Positions 52,510 to 62,041 of a stretch of 64,000 bases of DNA are shown here, one piece after another (within the stretch, counting starts at the first letter, position 1; every line of letters starts with the position of its first letter). The position numbers and the translations under genes are program-made. Source of the DNA: Levilinea sp. (GTDB lineage: Bacteria; Chloroflexota; Anaerolineae; Anaerolineales; Anaerolineaceae); the NCBI GenBank assembly GCA_029975215.1, contig JARKPO010000066.1:62001-126000 (forward strand), written 5' to 3'. The notes under the pieces were generated by a model that saw only the letters and a program-made list of their open reading frames with translations, did not search any database and had not been told where the DNA came from.

Positions 52510-53787
52510 TCATTCGCGCTGGATGTGGGCGCCCAACGCTTTGAGCTTTTGATCCACGCGCTCGTAACCGCGGTCGATTTGGCCTACGTTGCGGATGACG
52601 GACTTGCCTTGAGCTGAGAGAGCGGCCAGGACCAAAGACATTCCGGCGCGGATGTCAGGACTTTCCATTTTCTCGCCATACAGGCGGGTGGCGCCTTGCA
52701 CAATGCAGCGGTGCGGGTCGCAAAGGACGATTTGCGCGCCCATGCCGACCAGTTTATCGGTGAAGTACATGCGGCTGGGATACATCCAATCGTGGAAGAG
52801 GGTGGTGCCTTGAGATTGTGTGGCGACGACGATGGCGATGCTCATCAAGTCTGTGGGGAAAGCTGGCCAGGGCATGACGCTGATTTCGGGGATGGCGCCG
52901 CCCAGGTCTTTTTCAACCACCAGCCGCTGTTCGGAAGGGACGACGATATCTTCCCCTTCGACGATCCAATCCACACCCAGGCGGCCAAACACCAAACGAA
53001 CCATGTCCAGATATTTTGCGCCGGCGTTGTGAATGCGGATGGAGCCATGGGTAACAACGGCCGCGCCGATGAAGCTGACCACTTCGAGGTAATCGGGGCC
53101 AATGGTGAATTCGCCGCCGTGCAGGCGGGGAACGCCCTCAATGTGCAGGGTGTTGGAGCCTATGTTGTTGATCCTGGCGCCAAGGGCGTTGAGGAAGTGA
53201 CAAAGCTCTTGAATGTGCGGTTCAGAGGCGGCGTTGCGGATGATGGATTCACCACGGGCCAGCGAACAGGCCATGATGGCGTTTTCCGTTGCCGTGACCG
53301 AGGCTTCATCCAGAAGGATGTCGGCGCCAGTCAGGCCGTTTGTGGCGTGAAAATGGAAGGTGCGTTCATAGGAAACATCTGCGCCTAGCTTTTGCAGGGC
53401 AATCAGGTGGGTATCCACACGCCGCCGTCCGATGACATCACCACCCGGAGGGGGGAGGTGCAAGTCGCCGGAGCGGGCGGTCATTGGTCCAGCCAGCAAA
53501 ATGGAAGCGCGAATTTTACGGCAGAGGTCGGGGTCCAAATCTGCAGGCCGAACCTCTTTGGCTTGAATTTTCCAGGTGTTGGGCTCCAGGGGGGACATAT
53601 CGACGCCGAGGCTGACGAGCAAAGCGCGCATGGCCTTGACATCGAGGATGTCAGGAACATTCTTGAGGATGACAGGCTCATCGGTTAGCAGACAGGCCGC
53701 CAAGAGGGGCAGAGCAGCGTTCTTATTGCCGGCTGGGGTTATTTCGCCGTGAAGGGGTACGCCACCTTCGATGTTAAATTGTTCCAT
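52510..53787 (-). CDS. murA: UDP-GlcNAc 1-carboxyvinyltransferase with Asp at the fosfomycin site
   Basis: First committed step of peptidoglycan synthesis, transferring enolpyruvate from PEP to UDP-GlcNAc. MEQFNIEGGVPLHGEITPAG and NKNAALPLLAACLLT are the EPSP-synthase-like N-terminus. The active-site loop reads PPPGGDVIGRRRVDTH, with Asp117 where most MurA have Cys (PGGCAIG). Such Asp variants are natural and insensitive to fosfomycin. 425 residues. AAGGAGG precedes the ATG and TATAAT lies just upstream. Confidence 0.95.
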   Translation of the reverse strand: MEQFNIEGGVPLHGEITPAGNKNAALPLLAACLLTDEPVILKNVPDILDVKAMRALLVSLGVDMSPLEPNTWKIQAKEVRPADLDPDLCRKIRASILLAGPMTARSGDLHLPPPGGDVIGRRRVDTHLIALQKLGADVSYERTFHFHATNGLTGADILLDEASVTATENAIMACSLARGESIIRNAASEPHIQELCHFLNALGARINNIGSNTLHIEGVPRLHGGEFTIGPDYLEVVSFIGAAVVTHGSIRIHNAGAKYLDMVRLVFGRLGVDWIVEGEDIVVPSEQRLVVEKDLGGAIPEISVMPWPAFPTDLMSIAIVVATQSQGTTLFHDWMYPSRMYFTDKLVGMGAQIVLCDPHRCIVQGATRLYGEKMESPDIRAGMSLVLAALSAQGKSVIRNVGQIDRGYERVDQKLKALGAHIQRE

Positions 53788-53875
53788 AGCTTCCTCCTTC
53801 TTGAATTATAAGGCATGACGGGCGGGAAGGTGAATGGGTAGGATGTTCTATCCAACGCTGATTCCTGAGTGGATA

Positions 53876-53881
53876 TATAAT
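53876..53881 (+). promoter_or_regulatory. -10 box of the alpha/beta hydrolase gene
   Basis: Perfect TATAAT, 33 nt upstream of the chosen ATG. It lies downstream of an earlier in-frame ATG, which argues for the shorter protein. The -35 is poor. Confidence 0.4.
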
Positions 53882-53914
53882 GACGGTATCTCAACGGTGG
53901 AGAAGGTGGGGCAG

Positions 53915-54739
53915 ATGAGTACACAAGGGTGGGCGGTGGATGCGGAGCGCATGTATGAGGGGAATTTGGGGGATCTGTTCTATTTGGATCCTAACCCGGC
54001 GGGCAGCCCGTGCGTGCTGCTGCTGCACGGTTTAGGCGCTGACGGGGCTTCGTGGGAATATCAGCTGAGGGCGCTGGCTAAGGCGGGAATGCGGCCTGTG
54101 GCGCCGGATTTGCCGGGGTTTGGCCGATCAATCTACCGAGGCCGAGGATGGAAGCTGGCGGAGGTTAGCGGCGAGATGTTCCGTTTTTTGGAAAGCCTGA
54201 CGGAGAAGCCTGCCAAGGTGGTGGGGCTTTCAATGGGCGGAGCGCTGGCGGTGAGCATGGGGATTGAGGCTGCGGGGCGGGTGGATCAACTGGTGCTGAT
54301 GAACACCTTTGCCTGTCTGCGTCCCAAGTCATTTTCAGAACGGCTGTATTTGGTGCGGCGTTTTCTGGTGGCGAATTTGCGCGGAGTCAAATATCAAGCG
54401 GAGTTGGTGGCCTGGCGTTTATTCCCGCATGCGGATCAAGTGGAACTGAGGCAGCTTTTGGTGGAGAAGATTTTGCAAGCCGACCGGAATGTGTATCGGG
54501 CGGCAATGCTGCAGCTGGCTATGTTTGATGCGCGCCGCCGCCTGCGAGAGATTGAAATGCCCACGCTAGTGATTACCGCGGAGAGAGACACAACGGTTCC
54601 GCGAGAAATTCAGGCCGTCTTGGCGCAGGACATCCCTAATGCGCGGCAGGTAATCGTCCCTGACAGCGGGCACGCAGTGATTGTGGATCAATGGGAGCAG
54701 GTGAACCAGATTTTGCTAGATTTTCTTCATCCCCAATAA
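53915..54739 (+). CDS. Alpha/beta hydrolase
   Basis: Hydrolase of unknown substrate. It has the oxyanion region [16 protein letters not shown], the nucleophile elbow GLSMGG (Ser about residue 106), the acid in AERDTTVP and the catalytic His in PDSGHAVIV. 274 residues from the chosen ATG, preceded by GGTGGGG; an ATG 27 codons upstream adds only a low-complexity stretch. Its last 24 nt overlap the end of the converging YyaL-like gene. Confidence 0.85.
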   Translation: MSTQGWAVDAERMYEGNLGDLFYLDPNPAGSPCVLLLHGLGADGASWEYQLRALAKAGMRPVAPDLPGFGRSIYRGRGWKLAEVSGEMFRFLESLTEKPAKVVGLSMGGALAVSMGIEAAGRVDQLVLMNTFACLRPKSFSERLYLVRRFLVANLRGVKYQAELVAWRLFPHADQVELRQLLVEKILQADRNVYRAAMLQLAMFDARRRLREIEMPTLVITAERDTTVPREIQAVLAQDIPNARQVIVPDSGHAVIVDQWEQVNQILLDFLHPQ

Positions 54740-56773
54740 TTCGTCACGGAGAGCGGCCAAATCGGTGGTGGGCAGACGGCAAGTGTAATTTTGACAGAGG
54801 TAGGCCGTGGGTAAGCCGCGGACCAGCGGACGATCGGCCAGCAAGGAAGGATGCTGGCTGGCCGGCGGGAAGGGGGCTGCGGCTACGGTGAGGAAGGGGT
54901 GGTAGGTTTGGAGGAGGGAGTGGACGTCTGGTGGAGGAGCTTCGCCTTCGTTGGGCGGGTAGAGCACAGCAAGCTGGGTGAGGGAGTGCTGAGCGATTTG
55001 GAGGGCCTGAAGCCAGGCGGAAAATGAGGTTGGGTGAGCGGCGGCTGAGGCCTGCATGGAGGCGAGCATGGCCTGAGCTGTGTCGAGGCCTGGAGCATGG
55101 GGGTCAAAAGCGGAGAGCGTCAGAAGAGCCTGGGCGGCCAATGCACTGCCCGAAGGCACGGCATGATCCGTCATGGTTTTGGGACGCAGGAGGAGGTCGT
55201 CCTGGCCGATGGGTGAATCGTAGAAGCCGCCCAAAGGATCGGCAAAGCGTGCGAGCATCTGTTCGGCCAGGCGCACGGCTTGCTGATACCAGTCTGGGTT
55301 AAAATCGGCCTGATACAGGGCCAGGAAAGCCAGGATAGCGGCGGCGTAGTCTTCGAGGAAGGCCGGGATGGGGGCAGTAGCATGACGGTAAGAGCGCATG
55401 AGTTGGCCGTCAACGATGAGATGTGATTGGATAAACCCGGCGTTGTTTTGAGCGGTGCGGAGAAAATCGGGACGGTTGAGAAATCGTCCGGCTTCAGCAA
55501 AGGACTGTAGGGCGAGCGCGTTCCAAAAAGCCAGGATTTTGTCGTCGGTTTGAGGGTGCACCCGGCGCAGGCGGTAGGCATTGAGCTTTTGATGGGCGGC
55601 AGCCAGCCGCTGGCGCAGTTCCGGCAGCGGGATACTCAGGGTATTCGCCAGGTCTTCATCCTGAGCTGGTTTTTGAAAGATGGAGCGGCCTTCAAAATTC
55701 CCGCGTTCGGTGACTTGATAGATCGCCAGGATTAAACGGGCATCCTGGGGATTGGGAAGAGCCTCTTCAATTTCCGGCACGGTCCACAGGTAATATTTGC
55801 CTTCTTCGCCTTCGGAGTCAGCATCTAGGCTGGAATAAAAACCTCCAGCGGGGTGAGTCATCTCGTTCTGGATAAATTCCAGGGTGGACACGGCCGTATC
55901 GCAAAGGCTTTCGTCTTGTGTGAGCCAGTAAGCGTGCAGATAGGCACGCGCCAGCAGGGCATTGTCGTACAACATTTTTTCAAAATGCGGCACACGCCAA
56001 AAATTATCGGTGCTGTAGCGGTGGAAGCCGCCAGCGACTACGTCAAATATGCCGCCGCGATTCATGGCTTTAAGGGCGTGCAGGGCGGTATCCCGTGCAG
56101 CGGTGTCGCCGAGAAAGGCTCGCTGAAGCAAGAATTGGATGGTCATGGCAGCGGGGAATTTGGGAGCACGGCCCCAACCGCCGTACTGCTGATCGTAAGA
56201 GGATATCAGGAGCTGGACGGCATGATTCAGGGCATCTGCGGATAGAGGTGTGGGGGGCTGCAAACCGGGCGGGTTGCTTTCCTGAAGATGCTGGGTGAGG
56301 TTGGTGGATACGCGCTCAATTTCCGGACGGCGTTCTTTCCAATATTGGGCCAGGCTGAGGAGCAGGTCGCGGAAGGAGGGCATGCCGAAACGCGGGGTGG
56401 GTGGGAAATAGGTGCCGCCGTAAAAGGGACGGCCGTCTGGGGTGAGGAAAACCGACATGGGCCAACCGCCCTGGCCAGTCATGGCAATAACGGCTGACAT
56501 ATAAACAGCGTCCAGGTCAGGACGCTCCTCACGATCTACCTTGATAGCGATGAAATGTTCGCGCAGAATCTGGGCGATGGTGGGATCTTCAAAAGATTCA
56601 TGGGCCATGACGTGACACCAATGGCAGGCCGCGTAGCCGATGGATAAGAAGATGGGTTTATCCTCGCTACGGGCTTTTTGCAGAGCCGTTTCTCCCCAGG
56701 GGTACCAGTCCACAGGGTTGTGAGCGTGCTGCAAAAGATAGGGTGAAGAGGAACTGCTTAAATGGTTGGCCAT
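54716..56773 (-). CDS. Thioredoxin-domain protein of the YyaL/SPATA20 family (DUF255)
   Basis: Large cytosolic protein of about 685 residues. The N-terminal thioredoxin-like domain ([46 protein letters not shown]) has the CxxC-type motif CHWC. A long (alpha/alpha)6 barrel similar to N-acylglucosamine epimerases follows. The function in bacteria is not settled. The ATG 19 codons into the frame was chosen because it begins the family. It is convergent with the hydrolase gene, with a 24-nt overlap. Confidence 0.9.
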   Translation of the reverse strand: MANHLSSSSSPYLLQHAHNPVDWYPWGETALQKARSEDKPIFLSIGYAACHWCHVMAHESFEDPTIAQILREHFIAIKVDREERPDLDAVYMSAVIAMTGQGGWPMSVFLTPDGRPFYGGTYFPPTPRFGMPSFRDLLLSLAQYWKERRPEIERVSTNLTQHLQESNPPGLQPPTPLSADALNHAVQLLISSYDQQYGGWGRAPKFPAAMTIQFLLQRAFLGDTAARDTALHALKAMNRGGIFDVVAGGFHRYSTDNFWRVPHFEKMLYDNALLARAYLHAYWLTQDESLCDTAVSTLEFIQNEMTHPAGGFYSSLDADSEGEEGKYYLWTVPEIEEALPNPQDARLILAIYQVTERGNFEGRSIFQKPAQDEDLANTLSIPLPELRQRLAAAHQKLNAYRLRRVHPQTDDKILAFWNALALQSFAEAGRFLNRPDFLRTAQNNAGFIQSHLIVDGQLMRSYRHATAPIPAFLEDYAAAILAFLALYQADFNPDWYQQAVRLAEQMLARFADPLGGFYDSPIGQDDLLLRPKTMTDHAVPSGSALAAQALLTLSAFDPHAPGLDTAQAMLASMQASAAAHPTSFSAWLQALQIAQHSLTQLAVLYPPNEGEAPPPDVHSLLQTYHPFLTVAAAPFPPASQHPSLLADRPLVRGLPTAYLCQNYTCRLPTTDLAALRDELLGMKKI

Positions 56774-56876
56774 GAAGCGCTGTCCTGTCAGAAAAGAAGA
56801 GTTATAAACTCCAATTATACCGATTTGCAAAGAAATTACCAGAGAGGGTGACAGGTTTTCGAAGCGCGTGACCGAG

Positions 56877-56906
56877 TTGCCTCTTTTTTTTCAATGGGTG
56901 TATACT
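56877..56906 (+). promoter_or_regulatory. Promoter of the GNAT gene
   Basis: TTGCCT, an 18-nt T-rich spacer and TATACT. It is divergent from a TATAAT at 56814-56819 that probably serves the YyaL-like gene. Confidence 0.5.
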
Positions 56907-56986
56907 CAGTTTTATTTTCTGTTTTGTGCCCAATGGGGCTTCCAAGCAGGTTGTCCAACCTATCCCTTTTCTAATGGAGTTAAAAA

Positions 56987-58114
56987 ATGATTCGCGTTTT
57001 TCAAATTGATCCAGATCAGAAAGCTGAGCGTGAACGATTTATCCAATTCCATTACGACCTTTACAAGAACTGCCCACAATGGGTGCCGCCTTTCCGCAAT
57101 GACATCCGCACCATGCTTAATCGAAAAAAGCACCCGTTTTACGAGCATTCCGATGCGGCGTTTTTTATTGTGGAGCGGGATGGAAAAATGGTGGGGCGGG
57201 TTTCAGCGATGGAGAATAAGCCGTTCAACCAATACCACAATACCAAGAAGATCCAGTTCTATTTGTTTGATGCTCTGAATGACCTGGAGGCGGTCCAGGC
57301 TCTATTTGAAGAAGTGTACCGATGGGGCCGTCAGCGAGGGATGGAAGAAGTGGTGGGGCCAAAAGGCTTCAGCGGATTTGACGGGTACGGCATCCAGGTG
57401 GAGGGGTTTGAACACCGCCAGATGATGACGATGATGAATTACAACTACCCGTATTATGCCGACCTGATGCTGGGGGCGGGGTTTGAAAAAGAGGTGGATT
57501 TTGTCTCGTGTTACATCCCGCAGAGCGGATTCCGGCTGCCGGAGAAAGCGCAAGAGATTGCGCGGCGGGTGAAAGAGCGCGGCACGTTTGAGGTGAAAGA
57601 TTTTAAGAACAAGCGCGAATTGCTGCAATGGGGAGATCGCATTGGGCGGGCGTATAACCAGGCGTTTGTCAATAACTGGGAGTATTACCCCATTTCCGAT
57701 CGCGAAGTGAAATTTGTGGTTGAGAACGTGCTGACAATTGCAGACCCCAAGCTGATCAAGGTGATTCTGTACAAAGGCGAGATCGTCGGGTTCCTGTTTG
57801 CGTTCCCAGATATTTCTGCAGCGCTTCAGCGGCAAGGCGGGCGCATTACTCCGTGGGGTCTGATTGATTTCCTGCTGGAGATGAAGCGCACCAAGTGGGT
57901 ATCTTTGAATGGTGTGGGTGTGCTGCCGCAGTATCACGGACGGGGTGGGAATGCCATTCTCTACGATGAAATTCAAAAGACAATCACGGACTACGGCTTT
58001 GTACATGCGGAACAGACTCAGATGGCTGACACGGCCGAGCAGGTGCGCAAGGATATGATCACCCTGGGCGCGAAGATTTACAAAGTGCACCGCGTTTTCC
58101 ACCGGGCCTTCTAA
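56987..58114 (+). CDS. GNAT-fold N-acetyltransferase-like protein
   Basis: Two-part protein of 375 residues. The N-terminal part (IRVFQIDPDQKAERERFIQF, then NCPQWVPPFRNDIRTMLNRKKHPFYEHSD) is a family-specific lead. The C-terminal part is GNAT-like, with WVSLNGVGVLPQYHGRGGNAILY resembling the acetyl-CoA-binding V-x-x-x-x-x-G-x-G motif. The acceptor is unknown. Similar proteins are widespread as hypothetical genes. It has its own promoter and terminator. Confidence 0.8.
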   Translation: MIRVFQIDPDQKAERERFIQFHYDLYKNCPQWVPPFRNDIRTMLNRKKHPFYEHSDAAFFIVERDGKMVGRVSAMENKPFNQYHNTKKIQFYLFDALNDLEAVQALFEEVYRWGRQRGMEEVVGPKGFSGFDGYGIQVEGFEHRQMMTMMNYNYPYYADLMLGAGFEKEVDFVSCYIPQSGFRLPEKAQEIARRVKERGTFEVKDFKNKRELLQWGDRIGRAYNQAFVNNWEYYPISDREVKFVVENVLTIADPKLIKVILYKGEIVGFLFAFPDISAALQRQGGRITPWGLIDFLLEMKRTKWVSLNGVGVLPQYHGRGGNAILYDEIQKTITDYGFVHAEQTQMADTAEQVRKDMITLGAKIYKVHRVFHRAF

Positions 58115-58136
58115 GGCTGATGGGGATTGAAGTTGT

Positions 58137-59456
58137 TTACCGGACGGCGGCTTGCCGTCCGGTTTTTATTTTACGGTAACCGACCAAGAGAAGAGCGATC
58201 ACCTCATCCAGGCCCCAGGCGGCAGTGAATAGGACTGCGGGCAGCACCGGCAGTGAATAGCGCTGATAGGGCAGGCTGACGGCAACCAGCAGGCCGCCGG
58301 CCAGGCCAGCAAAGGTGAAGAGCAGCCAGAAAAGTGGAGAGGCCAGCGGGCGGCCGGCCTTCCAGATGCGGCGGAGGATCAACAGAAGCCCGAATAAGGA
58401 GAAGGTGAGGAAGATAATCCCAGCGAGGAAACTTCGAAAGAGGATATGGAGGGGGTTGGAGAAATATAAATCAGAAGCAGCCTGGGTGCTGCGGACATAA
58501 GTGGCTACATCTGCGACGGCTGGAACCGAAAAATACAGCTGAGCCAGCATCGTGGCAATGCGGTCACTGTAGGAATTAATCGCGAGATCGGGGCTGATGT
58601 TTTGGATCTGGGCTCGTTGAATGGATACAAGGTCCGTGCGAAAGCGCCAAGAGGCGTTGGCTGCTTGCAAGGGGCTGCCCCAGAAGACAGGATTTAAAGC
58701 CGCAAATACCAGGGCAACAATGCCCAGGAATGCGGCGAGGGAGAGCAGACGGCGGCGCCAGGGGAGCTGGGGATCCAGAAGGATGAGAACGGCGCCTGCA
58801 ACGATCAAAGGGGCAGTGGACTGCTTGGCGCAGAGGGCGAAGGCCGCCGCGGCTGCCAGCAGGAAGGGACGCAGATTAGGGCGGATCGTGAGGGCAAAGA
58901 AGAAAACAAAGAGTCCGAAAAGCAGTGCGCTTTCGGCCATAGCGCGGCGGGTGTGAAGGAGGGTAAGAGCGTTGAACGCCAATAGTGCTGCGCATAGCCA
59001 TGCAAACCGGCGGCTGCGCAGCCTTTGCGCGGTGTGGTAAAAGAGCGCCAGTCCGATGGGAAAGAGCCATGCCACAGAGAGGCGGGCGCGGGTAAGCAAG
59101 GCCGGGTCAGGCAGTGCACCCATTTGGACATTGAAATCCCAGGATCGTCCCCAATTCCAATCATTGCGGGTGGCGGACATGTGGGATAGAGAACGGCCAA
59201 AACCGATCATCAGGCGGGTGATAGGTGCGTCTATGAGGCGGTAACGAATGCGAGCGTTGATGGGTGATTGACCTGACCAGATCAGATTGCGAATGTTTGT
59301 GACGGTCTGGGTGTAGTCCTCGCTCATCCAGATCTGAGTGCTTTCATCAGGGTGATAGGGAACCTGGGGGAGGCCTGAGAAGTAGAAAATGGAAAAGAGG
59401 ATCAATGCCACATAAAACAGGCCGTGGCGGCGAAGGTGGAGAAGGATGGGGTTCAT
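58137..59456 (-). CDS. Membrane glycosyltransferase, GT39/PMT-like
   Basis: Polytopic membrane protein of 439 residues with about ten helices. The first outside loop reads GLPQVPYHPDESTQIW, in which the Asp-Glu pair after a Pro is the catalytic/metal motif of polyprenol-sugar-dependent glycosyltransferases (GT39/GT83). It probably moves a lipid-linked sugar to surface glycans. The last codons and stop are encoded by the shared terminator hairpin. The opposing 5' end lies near the next glycosyltransferase gene, so the two diverge. Confidence 0.8.
   Translation of the reverse strand: MNPILLHLRRHGLFYVALILFSIFYFSGLPQVPYHPDESTQIWMSEDYTQTVTNIRNLIWSGQSPINARIRYRLIDAPITRLMIGFGRSLSHMSATRNDWNWGRSWDFNVQMGALPDPALLTRARLSVAWLFPIGLALFYHTAQRLRSRRFAWLCAALLAFNALTLLHTRRAMAESALLFGLFVFFFALTIRPNLRPFLLAAAAAFALCAKQSTAPLIVAGAVLILLDPQLPWRRRLLSLAAFLGIVALVFAALNPVFWGSPLQAANASWRFRTDLVSIQRAQIQNISPDLAINSYSDRIATMLAQLYFSVPAVADVATYVRSTQAASDLYFSNPLHILFRSFLAGIIFLTFSLFGLLLILRRIWKAGRPLASPLFWLLFTFAGLAGGLLVAVSLPYQRYSLPVLPAVLFTAAWGLDEVIALLLVGYRKIKTGRQAAVR
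58139..58168. terminator. Bidirectional terminator overlapping a coding end
   Basis: Ten-bp perfect arms ACCGGACGGC and GCCGTCCGGT with a 5-nt loop and a T run for the GNAT gene. The same DNA encodes the last residues (RQAAVR) of the converging glycosyltransferase. Confidence 0.85.
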
Positions 59457-59547
59457 GGACGGTCCTATCAGACGACGAATGGGGTAATCACGAGTACAAT
59501 AAGCGCATAGGTAATTTTACCTGCACTTCAGGCAGAGAGGTGAGACA

Positions 59548-61197
59548 ATTTTTAAACACACGAGACGGAACAGATGGATTCTGGCGGCATTGCTGGCTGG
59601 GGCAGCAGGCTGGAAGGCCTGGCTGTTGGTGCGCGGAGCTTTTCCGTTTAACGCGGATGAGGCCATTGTAGCACTGATGGGGAGGCATATTCTGGCAGGT
59701 GCGCGCCCGACTTTTTTCTACGGGCAGGCGTATATGGGCAGCCTGGATGCTTATCTGGTTGCGGCGGGATTTGCCTTGTTTGGTACGGCGGTGTGGGTGG
59801 TGCGGCTGGTGCAGACACTGCTGTATTTAGGGATCCTTGTGACTACTTACGCCATTGGAGAACGGATTCTGCGGTCGGAGCGGCTGGGGCTGTGGGCGGT
59901 GGGGCTTTTGGTTTTTCCAGTGGTGAACCTGACTCTTTATACCACGGTGAGCCTGGGGGGGTACGGCGAGGCACTGCTGATTGGCAACCTGCTAATTTGG
60001 ATGGGCTTGATTCTGGTGGAACGGCTGAAAGAAGATTCCGGAAGGCTAGCGGCGCGGGATGCGGCCCTGGGGGTGGTTTGGGGGGTGACAGCGGGACTGG
60101 GCGTGTGGGCCAACGGGCTGAGCCTGGTGTACGCGGCACCGGTAGGGCTGGCTATTTTGTATTATAGCGTGCGGGCACGGATGGGATGGGCACAACGGGG
60201 GCTGCTTTGGGGGGCTTTGCTGGGAGGGGGGCTGCTGGGGGCGGCTCCGTTTTGGGGCTATGGGTTGACCAACGGCTGGCAAAACCTGGTGGGCGAGCTG
60301 CTGGGCAGCGCGGTGGCTGTGGAAGGGGGGAGTTGGCTGGTGCGCAGTTTCAATCACTTTGTGCACCTTGTCTTGCTGGGCGGCACGGCTACACTGGGTT
60401 TTCGCCCGCCGTGGGAAGTGCGCTGGCTGCTGCTGCCGCTGATGCCGGCCATTTTCATTTTTTGGGTGTGTGTTTTGGGTTATGGATTCAAACAGACGAA
60501 GGGAAACCATCCACAGGCCTGGGTGTGGCGGGTTTTAGCTGGGGTGGGGCTGACACTGGCAGCGGGATTCATTTTTACATCCTTTGGGATTGACCCTTCG
60601 GGCCGTTATTTTGCGCCGTATTCCATCCTCTTGGCTCTGGCTGGCGGTGGGCTGTTAGATTGGCTGTATCAACGCAAACGCTGGTGGGCGCTGGCGGCCC
60701 TGGCTTTGGTGCTGGCGTACCAATGGGGAGGGACGCTGGACTGCGCGCTGCGCAAACCGCCGGCCTTGACCACACAGTTTGATTTGGAGACGGTAATCGA
60801 AGATGGCTATCAGGATGAGTTGATCGCTTTTTTGGAAGATCAAGGCGAAACCCGTGGCTACAGCACTTATTGGGTGTCTTATCCGCTGGCGTTTTTGAGT
60901 GAAGAACGGTTGATATTCATCCCCAGGCTGCCGTATCACCACGACATGCGCTACACCACGCGGGACGACCGCTATGCGCCTTACCGGGAGTGGGTGGAAG
61001 CGAGCGAAAAGATCGCGTACATTACGGCATCTAACCCACGATTAGACGTGTGGCTGCGGGAGGGTTTTACAGGCTTGGGGGTAGAATGGCGCGAGGAAGA
61101 AATTGGCCCATACCGGGTGTATTATTCTTTTTCCCGGGCAGTGCGGCCGGCGGAAGTGGGGCTGGGGGAGACGCGCGGCGCGGTTGAGCCGGAGTGA
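59548..61197 (+). CDS. Membrane glycosyltransferase, GT39-like (start uncertain)
   Basis: About ten transmembrane helices and a C-terminal outside domain of about 130 residues. The first loop has FPFNADEAIVALMGRHIL with the Asp-Glu pair of lipid-sugar-dependent glycosyltransferases. The start is unclear. The first standard start is TTG 59590, inside helix 1 and without a Shine-Dalgarno. An ATT 14 codons upstream has GAGAGGTGA at ideal spacing and adds the basic lead KHTRRNRWIL before the helix. I give the ATT as the start. The C-terminus ends 9 nt from the converging nitrilase gene. Confidence 0.75.
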   Translation: MFKHTRRNRWILAALLAGAAGWKAWLLVRGAFPFNADEAIVALMGRHILAGARPTFFYGQAYMGSLDAYLVAAGFALFGTAVWVVRLVQTLLYLGILVTTYAIGERILRSERLGLWAVGLLVFPVVNLTLYTTVSLGGYGEALLIGNLLIWMGLILVERLKEDSGRLAARDAALGVVWGVTAGLGVWANGLSLVYAAPVGLAILYYSVRARMGWAQRGLLWGALLGGGLLGAAPFWGYGLTNGWQNLVGELLGSAVAVEGGSWLVRSFNHFVHLVLLGGTATLGFRPPWEVRWLLLPLMPAIFIFWVCVLGYGFKQTKGNHPQAWVWRVLAGVGLTLAAGFIFTSFGIDPSGRYFAPYSILLALAGGGLLDWLYQRKRWWALAALALVLAYQWGGTLDCALRKPPALTTQFDLETVIEDGYQDELIAFLEDQGETRGYSTYWVSYPLAFLSEERLIFIPRLPYHHDMRYTTRDDRYAPYREWVEASEKIAYITASNPRLDVWLREGFTGLGVEWREEEIGPYRVYYSFSRAVRPAEVGLGETRGAVEPE

Positions 61198-61206
61198 CTC
61201 CCTGAT

Positions 61207-61995
61207 TTATGAACCGAAAAGATCGGCACGGCGGTTAGCAAAGACTGGAATCTGTTGGCGATGATCGGCCAGGAAGGCAAAATCCAGCTCGGTGATGAGC
61301 AAGGTTTCGCTGCTGCCGTCGGCTTCGGACAGGACATCCCCATTGGGAGCAATAACCGCAGAGAACCCCCCAAAGCGTTCGCCGCCAATCTGCTGCACGG
61401 TGTTGCAGGCCAGCATATAGGCCTGGTTTTCAATGGCGCGGGCGCGGATGAGAATTTTCCAGTTCTCCACGCGGGCTTGGGGCCATTCGGCGGGGAGTAA
61501 GAAGAGGTTCGCCCCGGAAAGGGCGTAGTGACGGAATAGCTCCGGAAAACGCAGATCGTAGCACACGGCGCAGCCCGCAGAGGCCCAATTGAGATTGGCA
61601 AGCACCGGAGCAGCACCAGGGGAGAGGTAGATATCCTCCTGCATGAGGGGAAAGGGATGTAATTTGTCGTAGGTGAAAGAAGCACCGTGGGGGTCAGGGG
61701 AAATGCAGTGCAGCGTGTTGAAAAATTGACCGCCGCTCTGGGTGAGGATGGAGCCTGCAATCCAAAGCTGATACTGCTGGGCGAGGGCATGCAGACGAGG
61801 CAGCAGGCGGGCGTTTTCTTCGGCATAGGCGGCACGGTTAGGTAGATCGTACCCGCTGCTCCACAGCTCAGGTAAGAGCAGCAACTGGCAGCTGTTTTCG
61901 GCGGCCTGTTGGGCGGCTTCGGCGGCCTGGTCGAAGTTTTCTTCCAAGCGGCCAAGGTGAATTTGCATCTGGAACAATGCCACAAGAGGGTTCAT
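61207..61995 (-). CDS. Carbon-nitrogen hydrolase (nitrilase superfamily, YafV-like)
   Basis: Amidase of 262 residues with the Glu-Lys-Cys triad in order: LLLLPELWSSGYDL, YDKLHPFPL and GCAVCYDLRFPELFR. It resembles omega-amidase/YafV enzymes that hydrolyse alpha-ketoglutaramate or similar amides. The longest frame begins 41 codons earlier within the divergent gene; MNPLVALFQMQIHLG is the family start. No Shine-Dalgarno is seen. TATTAT lies about 12 nt upstream, so the leader may be very short. Confidence 0.88.
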   Translation of the reverse strand: MNPLVALFQMQIHLGRLEENFDQAAEAAQQAAENSCQLLLLPELWSSGYDLPNRAAYAEENARLLPRLHALAQQYQLWIAGSILTQSGGQFFNTLHCISPDPHGASFTYDKLHPFPLMQEDIYLSPGAAPVLANLNWASAGCAVCYDLRFPELFRHYALSGANLFLLPAEWPQARVENWKILIRARAIENQAYMLACNTVQQIGGERFGGFSAVIAPNGDVLSEADGSSETLLITELDFAFLADHRQQIPVFANRRADLFGS

Positions 61996-62041
61996 AAGCT
62001 GAATGATATAATAGATTTCAGCCAAACACAAGGAGAAGCCC

